DNA of 64,000 bases, from contig WPIO01000032.1 in assembly GCA_009760855.2 (NCBI GenBank), positions 562,501-626,500 of the forward strand, given 5' to 3'. A program made the position numbers and the translations under genes. This document shows, piece after piece, positions 23,090 to 35,020 of this stretch. A model generated the notes under the pieces. It saw nothing but the letters and a program-made list of their open reading frames with translations. It was not told where the DNA came from and ran no database searches. The stretch is from Cristatella mucedo. Lineage: Eukaryota > Bryozoa > Phylactolaemata > Cristatellidae. The stretch's first letter is position 1; every line of letters begins with the position of its first letter.

Positions 23090-23860
23090 GGCAAGTTCGC
23101 AAAGCCACAAATACTATGTGGGTGTGAGGCATGAGAGTTGTGTATAGTCCACTCACTGCCTAAACGGCATTCGGTAGCCAGTAGACTTTGTCTCACCCAA
23201 TAAAAAGAAAGTGGGAAGCATAGCAGAGTCGGGAGATCAGTTGAGGTAGTGAGTAGCGTGGAAGTAGCAGCTCAGTACCTCTGGCAAAGATGAGCCATAG
23301 TCGGCAGCAGGAGAGCTGTTTTCGATGCTTTAAGAATTGGGGAAGTGAGCTCCACAGTCTACGATCTGCAGAGCTAAAGCTTCAGTCGCTAACGATCTTT
23401 AAGCGGAGGAATGGAATAACTAATTGATTGTTCATGCAGAAACCAAGAGCGTGAGAAGGCTGAAACTGGTGCAGCAGTTCAGCTAGGTACGGAGGATCCA
23501 AGCCATAACGAGCTTTGCGGGTCAGCGTAAGAACTTTGCGCTGTCCGTTGATCAACCGGCAGCCATCCAATCTCTCTTAGCAAAGGAGACACATGCTCAA
23601 ACCTCTGGGATATGGAAACTAGCCTTGCAGCCATATTCATAGCCATTTGCAGTGACACAGATGCTTAGTTTGGCAGCCCAGCCAATAGGGAATTACAAAA
23701 ACCAAGCCGAGAAAAAACTAAGGAGCTAGTTAAATGTTTTGCAAAACACCTTTGAAGATAGTTCCTCGTCTTAGATACGGATTGGACGTGATGGCTAGCT
23801 GTTAGGGCAGTCTTCGAAATGAAGGTTTTAAAATTCAACAGTCGACGAGTCATTTAAGCT
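23090..23860 (-). mobile_element. LINE ORF2 C-terminal fragment plus 3' UTR
   Basis: On the minus strand, the frame 23853-23665 ends LGFCNSLLAGLPN, matching the DFCNSLLTGLP block of LINE reverse transcriptases. The frame 23570-23382 has KVLTLTRKARYGLDPPYLAELL and IPFLRLKIVSD, the Y-L-x-E-L-L and R-x-K blocks that precede the W-N-x-L-P motif. The remaining 300 bp is its 3' UTR, shared with 42340-42640 and 61320-61830. Frames are interrupted. Confidence 0.6.
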
Positions 23861-24285
23861 TTATATCATTTTAAAAATCAACAAGTTTTCACCACAGGTT
23901 CAGAAGTTTATTACTTAGGGGTAATCCAATCTGCATCTGACAATTGAAGGAGCTCATCTTAAGGAACCATTAGCTAGCCTCACTTGGCCGTTTTCTGTAT
24001 GTAATCAAACTCAGATGATAGAACACGATTTTTTAGGTGACCACATTTTCTCGGAATTCAAGTCGGCCTACGTTCCTCTACGTAACACTGCAAACATCAG
24101 GGCCTTCGTAATTTAGAGTAGGACAGATGAACTAAGTCATGCAATTGTGGTATAGCATTTAGATTATTGTAGTTGCCTAAATTCGCCACTTTTGGCATTT
24201 CCCTTTAACTATCTGCAGCTAGTGAACAACTCAGTTACTTGTCTGATCTATTGTCAATGGTGCTGCTACTGCTACATCTAATCCT

Positions 24286-25804
24286 TTTCTGCAACGTGCG
24301 TGTCGCAGGTGGCTGTACTAAGCTTCACAGGCGGCAGTACGACTGACATCAAAGATCTACAATCTACTGCTGAAATTGAACGCAAGCAATTGCGCATAAT
24401 CACCAGTGAAGACCCAGGTAAGTTAGTTAGCGATCAGGTGGATTTGGTGAGTAGCCGTACCAATTGCATGTCAGAGATACAGCAGAGTAGTAGACAGGCT
24501 AAACTAAGTAAGCAGTCCTAAGAATATCACTATTCATTCGCCTCAGTGGTGGCCGCGTGGAAAGATTTGTTCGAAATACTGCCTGAAGCATGCTGAATAG
24601 GTTTGGAGTTTCACTTTACGAGTTTAGCTAGTCTTCCAACGCGATGTAAGTGACTTGCTGGTCTATCACAAATGCTTCAATTGTCATTTTTGTCCTCAGT
24701 TAGAGTCAGCAAGATGATGATGTAATAGTGCCAAATTTTCATAGCAAGGTAATATCGTTTTATTAACTTAGTATTGAGTGCGTATATTTTTAAATGGAAT
24801 GAATTGATCAGGTAGAATAAGATTTTATACGAGAAGCTTTGCAATCCCTCTGCTGTAATAGCTTTTTTGTTTAAGTGCGTTTTGTCTATTCAATAAAATA
24901 CCCTAGCCGCCTGGCCCCTCAACTTCCTTTACTTTTGTTGATACTTTGCAGGGTTTTCTAAAGAATTAATTTTGAACCAATGTCATTGATTAGTCAAACC
25001 AATGTATTCCTTGTCAGTTAAATATATCTTGAAAACTGGTTTAATGAAACCCTAACATATCTTCGCTTATTATCCTCCCTGACATTTAAGCACCAGCAAA
25101 CTTTTGAGCCACCACGTCGTTATAATTGTGAACGAGTTTCTGTAGACTTCTAATCTTTCCTTATAATATTAGTCCGCAATAGGTTTTCAGATTTCTATCC
25201 TTGATATTTTTGTTGCTTAAAGCTGATTATTCTGTAGAAATCAGTCATGAACTCTCAAACTATATTAGGTCACCTGCAGGGCTTTACCAAGTAAAACTAA
25301 GCTTCGTAATCACAGTGATATAACCTCCAGAGTAAAAAAAACGTTCGTTGAAGTCTGATGAGTGATTGCGGGTTTCTTCTTTGCTACTACTGATCCTTAG
25401 ACCAGGTAAAGACAATTGAATTCAGCATACACTGCAAAAGGAAACAATGCGAATTGTATATAATATCATAGATATAAAACATCTAAATATTCGCATTTTG
25501 GATAAGTAGTTTATCCAAAAGGAAATTTTGAGTTTTATCAAACTAGATTTCGAGAAAACGCATAACAATATCCATATCTGCTTTCCATAATTTCTAGCGT
25601 TACAATGACTGACTAGAGCATTACGTCTCATAAAAAAATTGATGTAGCTGAACAAATCTCGTTACCGTTATAGTTGTATGCTTTACTCATCGTAAGCCTG
25701 CAATGAGCAGTTGAATGCTAATTATGGCTCAGTAACAAGTCTGATCAAGTTTATGCTTTGTGCTCTTGGTTATCAAGCAAAGCTATCCATTTCAGGAACT
25801 CACC
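24286..25804. other. Single-copy non-coding DNA
   Basis: Right of block A copy 2. Short frames (24300-24521, 25422-25655) show no recognisable domain. I see no gene or repeat here. Confidence 0.4.
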
Positions 25805-26400
25805 AAATAGTGAAAGCGACAGCTATCCATTAGATTAAAAAAAGTATTGACTGGAATCTGAAATATAAAACTATCGCAAATCTTCAGCACCAAATGAGTA
25901 TTCAGTAGCTGTATCAAAGCTACTTCATTTACGCCGGTTAGCCATGAAGGTTTAGTAACTTCGGAAAATTGCCCTAGCTTTGATTCATTTAGCATTGATG
26001 ACCGTCTCGCAAGCACAAAGCCCTAGTACTTGCACTTGAGTAAAATGACTATTCAATTAAATCGTAATGTTAGTGGTTGAGTTCTTGCTCCCGAGTCCAA
26101 CTGGCATCGGAATTTGAATGCATTAAAATGGAAGTTTAGGTTTTGAAAAATTAGTACATTGAGAGCTAGTTTTACCACTTACATTGTTTGATTCCTTCTA
26201 CATGTTTTTCTGTACTCCTATCTCTAATAGCTAAAATCTGCACAACATTACGGCCAAAGTCTCTGCTTTCTATCAAACATCAGACTGTCTAATTCCATCT
26301 GTAACAGCACGTATAAAAATACACGTCTTTCTAGGATTCTAAACCTAAGATGCATTATTAATATGAAACTATCCGACCTAGAAGCTTGATTGTTTGCTTT
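25805..26400. repeat. Dispersed duplication D, copy 1
   Basis: About 600 bp, matching 29240-29832 in the same orientation from AGCGACAGCTATCCATTAG through TCTGTAACAGCA. Identity is roughly 88-90 percent by eye. No coding frame. The family is unknown. Confidence 0.7.
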
Positions 26401-29239
26401 CGGACATCGCCAACTTGACGACTATTCCTTAAGCAGCTCAAATTCAAAACCAGTTTCCACGAATCCAATGAAACCCTATATCGCCGTCTTCTTCCAGACC
26501 GACTCGACCGTCATCGGTACACGTCCCGGAAAATAACTTCGCCTCAAGCGGGCTGAGATCTTGCAGTCTCCGCTTGGTCCTTCAGCCATCCATCGATTGA
26601 GCTACTGACACAGTCTGTCATATACAGCTTAACGTGGCAGCGCTTTAAAGCTCACGCTTTAAATTTCCTATTTAATTTTCAAGCTGACTCCTGTTCAACG
26701 TCACACATTAAGGAATGCGCTTAAAACAACAAATCTGTCGCTGAGCAGCAGCCATTGCACTTTCTGCGACAGCCGAAACGCCAACATTCGCCCACGTAGC
26801 ACTCTCACCCCAGCCGGCCGACGTAGAATTTCACCTCGCGAACGCACGTTTGTGCCTTCTTCAAGACAGACGTCAGTGGGCTAAATTCTGTCTTAAGAAA
26901 TCGCTTTAGAAGGCGAACTGACAAGAAACAAGCTAGCGAGACACTCGCCAGCCGGAGCGGCGGGAGTTATCGCTATGTCTCATGTAAAATACAAGTTTCA
27001 TCGTCTTTGTCGTGCCCACTGAGAGTAGCAGCCAGAATGAGTCGTTGCCGCACGACAAAAGCAAGTTTTGGAAAATGCAGGAAACATCTAAAGCGGTAAG
27101 GGGAGTTGTTCAATAAAACATTTAAATGGCGTCTTGTGTGTGGGATTATTCGTAGATCCAATTAGAGTGGCAATTGCCAAAAAATTCAGAGTAACCAGTC
27201 GCCTCATGCTATGAGATGAAGAGGAGCCGAAATGTCAATTCATCCCATAGCCGTCTTTAAACTGAGGCAGACTGGAATTCAACTGTATTTTGTAATTACA
27301 AATATATTAAAATTATCTATATAGATACGATGAGTAATGGAAAGTAGTTGTAGCTTGGTAAATTATATCTATGTTACCATCGTGCAGACTGCTGCGTGCT
27401 GGGCGAGTTCTATTTTGAGCATGCCATTCCTAACGCAGTTTAGCGGCAGCTACACGTCAGGACGGCAGCAGACGGCAGCTGACGGCAGCAGACGGCAGCT
27501 GACTGCAGCAGAGGGTCATTAAGCTGACGGCTCCAGCCGACGGCTCCAGCCGAAGATCGAAAATACGAGTGGAGCCCTGACCATTCGATCAGTGCTACCG
27601 CTTGTACAGTTCGGTTACCCAAAGCCCCTAAATTTGCGCTTTGACCAGTGGCGAATCCGAAATTTTCATTTAGAGGGCACTAATCACAAATAATCCTGTT
27701 GGAAGGGCCACACTGGCAGCAAATTAAAGATTGCGGCGCAAAATCATAAAGCTTATTCGACACAAGCTCGGCAGTCACTCGTCGTCTGGCATTAAGGCAC
27801 AATTGCACCGGCGGTGACCTACGGTGGGCGTAGGGAATAGGGGGATAACCAGATCACAGCGCCTCACTTCAGGGACTTGGGTCAAATGACCTGCCCCTGC
27901 CGCCCACTAGCTCAACCACTGCGACTGCGACCGAATTTCAGGTGTGCGATTTCTTCAGGACACTGGAGCTAATACAAGAGTGCTGCCAGCTGGCCATGCC
28001 GCCTAGTTTTCTCTTGGACGTGAAAGTTTGCCAGCAAGCTGCTAAGAGCACGGCGTATGCATAATACAGTTAATCGGACATTAATGGCAGATATAGAAAT
28101 AAGGCGTACCTTCGCTTGGCCTTTTACCGTGGCAGCCGTCCAATGGCTTATCGTCAGAGCTCATTGCATTGCTCAATTGAAGAAGACGGTTGATGTTGCA
28201 GCACAAATCTTTCGCTCCTTCTCTGGGTCTACATCCGCCGCAGCCGTGCAGAGGCAGCCCAGCAACCACTCCTTGCATTGAATTACCGAGCCTTGCTACG
28301 CTGCCCTACTACCCTTCCCTACTCAGCAACCGAGTCGAGCATACGAAGCTCAACGTGCACTTACGTCTAAAATACGTAGCCTCGCCCGTGGCCCTGTGAG
28401 CATTTGCGTCCTCTGTAGCCGTTAAGGTTTCGCTCAACAAAGGCCTATGTTTGATACTTGCCTAGAAACGGTATCTAGCAGTTCCAAGCGAATACGCCTA
28501 ACTGCTGCACCTGGTACCGTCGCCCTAAGGCGCTCAGCAGTGGGTGGGGATATGAAGTGGTATCGCTGGGACTACGAGCCCTTCAGGCATTACGAGCCCT
28601 TACTAAGATCAGTCTACCAGATTGCTATCTTCCCCAAAGCAGGATTTCATGAAAACACTGTCACGGAGGAGAATTCTGTCCACGATCTGCTAAGTTTTTC
28701 CAATGTTCAAGTTCAATGACTCCAGCCGTGGTACATAAGACCGCAGACGTAGCCGAAGTCAATCACGATCGCGACTCGTATAGTCAATGCAATGGTAACT
28801 ATTCGAGAGCCTCTATTAAAACGGCGGCACCACGTCCTTTAGAAGCTTTTGGAAGTTTTGTTTGCAATGAACTACCAAAACCGAACACTGCCTTTGACTG
28901 AGAGATGCTGGTCGATATACGTGACTGCGAAATACCATTTTGTTCTGTTTTTCTAGTGAAGTTTATTCAGTACGTGCAGTTAAATAAGCCATCCTTATTT
29001 ATTATTTGCTGCAACTACACACGTTCCTCATCGCGACAGCGAGAGAGACTTATCACTCGCAGCTGTATTTACGATCGATTAACTTGCCTTACGTTGCGGG
29101 CCTTTCGAATCCGGCGGTCAACTCGTTGCATTTAAGAATAAAGAGCTTTCTGTGCTGTTTTCTGTGCTGCTTTCTGAGCTTTCTGTCCCTTCTGCTGCTT
29201 TTGCAATTACATCAGCGATCGGCCGCTATTATATGTCCT
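26401..29239. other. Single-copy region with slightly higher GC, no supported gene
   Basis: GC is visibly higher than in the A blocks. The frame 28447-28719 (90 residues, with WYRWDYEPFRHYEP) and the minus frame 27161-26973 (62 residues) are the most protein-like, but neither shows a domain, signal or splice context I can defend. Short tandem repeats lie at 27461-27551. Confidence 0.35.
27461..27551. repeat. Short GC-rich tandem repeats
   Basis: The 10-bp unit GACGGCAGC(A/T) is repeated five times with little change from 27461 to about 27510. The 13-bp unit GACGGCTCCAGCC then occurs twice in tandem at 27526-27551. Confidence 0.8.
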
Positions 29240-29832
29240 AAATAGCGAAAACGACAGCTATTCATTAGATTTAAAAAGTATTCATGCGGATCCAAAATAT
29301 AAAAGTATCGTAAGTCTTCACCACCGAACGAGTATTCAGGCACCGTATTAAATCTAATAATTTACGCCGCTTAGCTGTGAAGGTTTAGTAACTTCGAAAA
29401 ATTACCCTATCTTTGATTCATTTAGTATTGATGAGCGTCTTGCCAGTACAGAGCCCTAGTACATGCGCTTGAGTAAAATGACTATTCAATTAAATCGTAA
29501 TGTTAGTGGTTGAGTTCTTGCTCCCGAGTCCAACTGGCATTGGAATGTGAATGCATTCAAATGGAAGTTTAGGTTTTGCAAAATTAGTACATTGAGCTCT
29601 AGTTGTACCACTTACGTTATCTGATTCCTTGTAAATGTCTTTCTTTACTTATATCTCTAACAGCTAAAATGTGCCCAACATTATGGCCAAAGTCTCTGCT
29701 TTCTATCAAATATCAGACTGTCTAATTCCATCTGTAACAGCATATAAAAACATGCACGTCCTTCTAGGACTCTAGACCTAAGATGCATTTTTAATATTAG
29801 ATTATCCGACCAAGAGACTAGGTTTTTTGCTT
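29240..29832. repeat. Dispersed duplication D, copy 2
   Basis: Matches 25805-26400 in direct orientation. Both share the stretch TTGAGTAAAATGACTATTCA and following sequence with few changes. Confidence 0.7.
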
Positions 29833-30199
29833 TCTTTCTTTGCTTGAATTTCCGTTTGAACTGCCTGCCACCAGAACCATGGCACTACGACATCAGTCTG
29901 ACTTTGGACAGCTATTGTCGTTCCTTTGATAGATGTCCAGGGACCGGCCCGTTCTCAGCAGCAAGTCAATCTGTCAGCTGAGTTTGTTCCAAATAATTCG
30001 CAATCCTTTATTCAAGCCACCAATTTTAGGAAGTCGAACACCTTTTGCTGTTATCCACGACCTCTCCACTCGGGCCACTCAGGCCATTTGGGCCACTCGG
30101 GCCAATAAATTATTGGCAGCCCTTTAGGCGGCTCATATTTCACTACCTTTCAGTCGAGTAGACCACGCTGTCAACGCCGAGCTCAACCGACTTACATGC

Positions 30200-30860
30200 C
30201 TATTGCTCCCATACCGCCTGCCTCTACAATCAGTGGCTTACAGGTGGTGCACTGCTCTGCAGCAAATCCTGGCGGTCGCGAGCGTCACAGTTGCTTCATC
30301 ACCCAACTTCTAGCTCACCTGTTCTGGCTCCCAGGCAAGCCATGCATCGACGTCAAGGTTCTGTCGCTCACTTTCAGGGCCATCCATTCCTTGGCTCCAG
30401 CCTACCTATCAGGTCTACTCCTCCATCAGGCTAAGCATCGTGCCACCCACTTTTCGTAATCTAATCATTAAGCTACACCTTGTCAGTACCTTAAATCCTT
30501 TGGAGATCTTGCCTCACGTTTTTTGCTCCCAAAACCCGAGCTCACTTCCGACTGGCATCGCAAAATCCATGACTTAGCGACATTTAAAAAAAGCTAAAAC
30601 GCATTCATTTACCGCCGCATTTAGTGGGTCTGTGTAATTCGCCCTTTGCGTGATAATGCATGCTGACACCGTGCACAGTGCCACTAGCCATCTGTGCGCG
30701 TTGAGCTGGTGCCTGTCGCCTTAAACTCGGTTATGCTTGTTGTCATTGAGAGTGCTATCACCAACCATTCGACCATGCTTCATTAGTACCGTATGTAAAG
30801 TGCATAGACAGAGAATAAGCTGTCTGATGGCGCTATACAAATGCATTATTATTATGACTC
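30200..30860 (+). mobile_element. 5'-truncated LINE (CR1/L2-like), copy 2
   Basis: The frame 30196-30459 parallels the C-terminal RT region of the LINE at 49791-52265: ISGLQVVHCSAA, GRERHSCFITQLL, WLPGKPCIDVKVLSLTFRA and LHQAKHRATHFS. The 3' UTR continues through the same landmarks to GTAAAGTGCATAGACAGAGA, GGCGCTATACAAATGC and ATTATTATT at about 30856. The frame breaks at about 30459. Confidence 0.75.
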
Positions 30861-31670
30861 ATTATTAGCAGTAACACGGACAAGGGTATATAATTATAAT
30901 GGTTTTGGTAATCAACTACCGCCAGATAATATTTTGGCAGTAGCCCACTTACTAATTTACCGGGCGGCTTATTAAAAGCGAACCTCGATCAGCAGAGAGA
31001 GCTATTTTGACAATTATATTCTGTGGCTTATTTGATACTGACTTAGTAATGCTCCGGTGTAATTGTATCACTTCTCTTGGGAATTCCCACTAACGCTGCT
31101 GAATCAGTAATTTTCATAGTGAAAGCATTTAGCCAATCTCAGTACACGTACTTCGCGAAGGGATGCAAGACCATCAGTTGCAGTATCGTCGGATTGCTTA
31201 AAACAGTCGAATAAATGTACTTACTGAATGCTGGATTTTACTCAGCAAATCTCTTCCACTAACAATGCTCGAATAGCATTTTTTTGCAGTTGAAGACGCT
31301 GCTTCAAGGCTCCTTCTAGCTGGCTGGTGTTCGTCGCTTGCACCAAGTATAGTGAGCGCTTGACGCCAATAAACCAGAGTGACAAGAGCCGACCTGTTTC
31401 GTCGGGGGCCAGAGTTGTGGGTGTGGCTGTTTAATAATACGTCTGCACAGTTTGAGCTGTCCGAGGGTGCAACCGGGGAGTCACCGGTGGAATTACTAGC
31501 AACCGCACCTTCGTTTTATCCGACTGGGGAAGGCGCCAATTTGCCACGTCGGAATTTTGTCACCTGGGCTATTAGACCACACGCGGATTGTATTTCCGTG
31601 GTCTTATCGTCACGCCCTTCCCTAAACCAAAGTGCTTACTTGCTGCCCTCGGTTTTGTACGGCGACGAAC
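30861..31670. other. Upstream region of gene 2, no supported gene
   Basis: Between the LINE tail and the gene 2 promoter. The frames 31379-31714 and 31588-31776 run into the promoter and are not conserved at genes 1 or 3, so I do not accept them. Confidence 0.4.
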
Positions 31671-31671
31671 G

Positions 31672-31777
31672 GCTAGGCGTGGTTCATGCAAATTTATCTA
31701 CAGCCTCCGGCTAACGCCTAGCAATGGCACGCGGCGGCAGAGGCGCGTCAGAGTGTTGAGTACTGCGTACTTATAAG
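31672..31777 (+). promoter_or_regulatory. Promoter of gene 2: inverted repeat, octamer and TATA box
   Basis: GCTAGGCGT (31672-31680) and ACGCCTAGC (31714-31722) form a perfect 9-bp inverted repeat. ATGCAAAT lies at 31686-31693 and TATAAG at 31772-31777. Compared with gene 1 (TTAGGC/GCCTAA) both arms changed together (CTAGGC/GCCTAG), so the pairing is kept. Confidence 0.65.
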
Positions 31778-31850
31778 CGTGGCAGCTTACCGGTCCAGCA
31801 CAAGACAGCTCTCAGCAGCTCTCGCAAAATTCGGAGCTGAGACTTCAGTC

Positions 31851-32448
31851 ATGAAGATAGCCGTGGTCGTACTCGCTCTGTGCGTTCTTTCGGTTCAAGG
31901 TGAGTGCTCGGTGGAGAGTCTCGTATGCTTGTTTCGCTCAGTCGCCACACCAGGACGTTCTACTAATGTCAAAAAAGCGGCATGGCACTGTCGTTAAAAG
32001 AGGGTGAGCCTGAGCGCCCTAAACGCTCGTTGCAACTAAGTGCTATATTGCAAGGGCTACATGATGACGTTCACTTGTTGTAGCTGGTGGCGGATGGGGA
32101 GGAAAAGAAAGCAACAACAACAACAATAATAACAACAACAATGCTGGTGGAAATAATAACAACAACAATAATAACAACAATGCTCGAGGCCACCATGAGA
32201 GAACCGTCATCAAGAAGGTTCCAGTGCCCTACACGGTGGTTGAGAAAGTCCCGCAGCCTTATGAGGTCATCAAGGAGGTGAAGGTTCCCGTGGAAGTGAT
32301 CAAGGAGGTCAAGGTACCAGTGGAGGTCATCAAGGAGGTGAAAGTGCCTTATCCAGTGGTTGAGAAAGTGCCAGTTCCCTATACAGTGGTGGAGAAAGTC
32401 CCTGTTCCGGTGAAAGTTCACCGCGAGTACGAGCCGGAAGGATGGTAA
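31851..32448 (+). CDS. Gene 2: secreted Asn-rich, Val-Pro-Val repeat protein (two exons)
   Basis: Exon 1 codes 31851-31899, the intron is 31900-32083 (184 nt, phase 1) and exon 2 codes 32084-32448, giving 137 residues. The signal peptide is identical to gene 1. The first Asn run has ten residues rather than nine, followed by AGG and ten more. HHERTVIKK replaces HHERTIVKK, and VKVPYPVVE replaces VQVPYPVVE. All seven repeats and the YEPEGW end are kept. The intron sequence is strongly diverged from gene 1 but has the same length. Conservative protein differences against a diverged intron suggest selection on the protein. Secreted structural role inferred as for gene 1. Confidence 0.88.
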
Positions 32449-32497
32449 ATGCTTTGGATGCGTCATTTCTATACGTGGGGTGCAATTGTTGGATTTC

Positions 32498-32503
32498 AAT
32501 AAA
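32498..32503 (+). terminator. Poly(A) signal AATAAA of gene 2
   Basis: AATAAA lies 50 bp after the stop, at the same place as in genes 1 and 3. A second AATAAA follows near 32590. Confidence 0.7.
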
Positions 32504-32509
32504 TTCTAT

Positions 32510-33134
32510 ACACAGCCAATCCTGTTTTTTTGAGAACAAAGGTAAATCAACGTCGTTGCTCTCAAGGTTACTTGATCGAATCGTCCAAAAATAAAGAAAG
32601 TGAGATAATAATGACTACGGTGTTCTAACTAAAAATTGGTTGGCCAAGCCGTAATTTACAAGTTGCAGGAATTGAAATGTTTTAAAAAATATAAATAATT
32701 TTTGTCACACCCTTGGAGAACCTAGTGCCTGTTGTGGCAATAACTGCATTCACCCCGACCTCTCACGTTGAAGACGAAAGTCTTAACAACAAGGCCAAAC
32801 CATTAGGTACGTTTGTAAATAATCGCTAATAAAATGGCAGTAGAGCCACACTGTGTGGATTCAATACGATTTTAAGAGCCTCAAAACCGCTAGGGACATT
32901 ACCTTTAGTTTGCACGCTCCCAAAGCTGGGAAGTCACTATCGACAAACTTCATAACGCCCCCTGATGAAGGCACGTCAAAAGATGCTTAAAACACACCTG
33001 CTCATTCTAGCCTTTGCGGGTTCTTTGTGATTCGTCCTTTGAACTGTAAGATATTGCCCTATAGCTCTCATAGTCATTGCTATCCGTCGCTAAAAAAATC
33101 GTTTGGACTCTATGCAATGTATAAAGTTATTACT
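32510..33134. other. Spacer between gene 2 and block C copy 2
   Basis: AT-rich. No frame, repeat or RNA gene recognised. Confidence 0.4.
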
Positions 33135-33599
33135 TAGCCTGAGCAGGTCATCTTAGATAGTCACTGCATTCGCAAAATGAGTCTTAAATTGCTTTGCACA
33201 CCCAATTTCAAATTGGAATATTTCGCAGGTCTTCTAAGAGAGGGGGTGGCTTAGAAGGCGTTACGTTGAATTTTCTATGAACAGCATGTCCGCTTTAAAT
33301 GATCCACCCATGGACGAGGTATCTTATAATATACTAATCGTCATCCGTTTGCACCCTATATCAGTCGCAAAACAGGCTGAGTTAATCAATAGCAATCTGA
33401 TCCGCGTCTAGCCACTCTTGATCTGTGTACAGACGATTGGTCGCAGAGTCGCTGATTGCATCTGCTAACGACGAGCCTATTTCCCAGATTTTGAAATAAG
33501 TTAAGTGATAGTTCTGACAGCGAAGTCTCATCCATTGCTATCACTGTGTGACCTCAACTGTTGGCTTCTGGAAGGTTCGAAACCAAGGCTTGAGGTTGC

Positions 33600-34603
33600 T
33601 TCACACAATGGTTCTGCAAAAGACATTGGTGCGATAGCGTTCAATGCCAAATTTTACAGCCCTCAGCTCCGTCAGTTAAACGGGCATATCTTTGCTGAAA
33701 TGGAGTCAACATTCTCGAAGTATACGCAGGCGGTCGTTGGTTTGGTATTAACATCACACCAAGGCCACGTTGAGAGGCATCCGCCGACAATCTAATAGGG
33801 AACTTAGCATCACATACGTTAGTAGAGGAGAATTAATCATAACTCTTTTAATGCGGTCAAAAGCTTGAGCTTGTTTTGGCGTTCCTGCACCAGATCGTCG
33901 CTGCCGACAGAGTGTCATCAAGGTTTAGGCAGTGGTAGCGCCGCACTAGATTGGCTTAATTTTAGTGCGATCAAGAACTGACCGGCGGGGAAAAACTCCT
34001 TTGTCGTGGAACAGTGAACCAGTGAGTACGACTAGTATGGTGAGAGAGCAAAGGAGCTTAAGAGCTATCCAGGAAGCTCTTGGACCAGTGGTGGCGATTC
34101 GGCCTTTAGAATTAGTCTGCTATCCCCGTGAGCGGTTTATCGACGTTGGTTGGACTGTCTACCTCGGCCATAACTCTGTCCAAAAAGAATCTTCTAGAAT
34201 CTTTTCGGCATTCAAGCCGGATTAGGTTGCCCATCCGGTTGCCGAGAAACGGTATCCATTCATTACAGTTACGGCCCACGGTGCCGGGCCCAATGCCACT
34301 AAGCTCTCGCCCCGTCGTCTCTGCAAGTTATTTATGAGTGGAGAGACTCTCGCCGAGTCTTCTGTTCGATTTCTGCTCTTTGTTCGGCTTGGTTTCGATG
34401 CCGGTAGTTGCGGGCCTCGTTGATCTGAAAGCTAGTGTTGATTGTGCACTGTTCGCCGGATATTGATGGGACAGGTCGAAGCCGTGCCAGAATGATTCGG
34501 CGGAAGCCTCCGAATGTGGTCGAATTGCGCCAGAGCTCGCATTTGGTTTGCATCGTGTCTTGTGTGTGAGCGCGTACGTGGTGTCGGCATAAGGATTTGC
34601 CAA
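33600..34603 (-). mobile_element. Ty3/Gypsy-like remnant, copy 2
   Basis: The minus strand repeats the RNase H landmarks of copy 1: SADASQRGLGVML, then AYTSRMLTPF, then a frame broken by an extra base just before the E-R-x-x-x-N-V-F block. The gag/protease-side frame of copy 1 is broken here into pieces 34603-34328. More decayed than copy 1. Confidence 0.6.
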
Positions 34604-34651
34604 TGCAAACTCAAAGTAGTTTGGTTTGATTTGTGGGATATTTCAGTGGTT

Positions 34652-34890
34652 CGGGCTTCTCCGTCTATATGGATCGTTCCCCACTGCTGGCGCCGGTTGC
34701 CTAAGTGCTGGGACGCATTTCCCGCGCAAGAGCGCTTAGTATAGTGTGTGAGGTATTCCTGTTTTACGGTGGAAACGGGGCCCTAGTTCTCCAGTCAGGT
34801 CTACGCTCCGGTTCGGGCTCCTCCATCTTATTTGGGTCGTTCCTCAACGCAGACGTAAGTAGCCTAAGTTTGGGGACGCATTTCCCCCGC
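34652..34890 (+). repeat. Two-unit tandem repeat in block C copy 2
   Basis: GGTTCGGGCTTCTCCGTCTA near 34650 and GGTTCGGGCTCCTCCATCTT near 34809 start two related segments. Each ends GCCTAAG...GGGACGCATTTCCC, at 34699 and 34862, an offset of 163. Confidence 0.5.
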
Positions 34891-35020
34891 TAGAGTGCTC
34901 GTGCTGTTAAGAGCTTATCAGTAGTGTGGAGATTAAATTGAGCTAAAAGCGGAGCGACTTTGTACGCTTGCGAATAAAGCTCAGTAAAACCCACTATTCG
35001 CGTGTCTCGCTTTCCAATGC

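Larger units (their letters stand above)
33135..35020. repeat. Segmental duplication block C, copy 2
   Basis: Colinear with 1-1912. It lies directly after gene 2, which suggests that C1 at the left window edge may follow another family member outside the window. Confidence 0.8.

Noticed and set aside
28447-28719. 90-codon frame with several aromatic residues
   Set aside because: No domain, signal peptide, duplicate or splice context. Kept only as a remark in the region entry.
31379-31776. Frames just upstream of gene 2
   Set aside because: They run through the promoter repeat and TATA box and are not conserved at genes 1 and 3.
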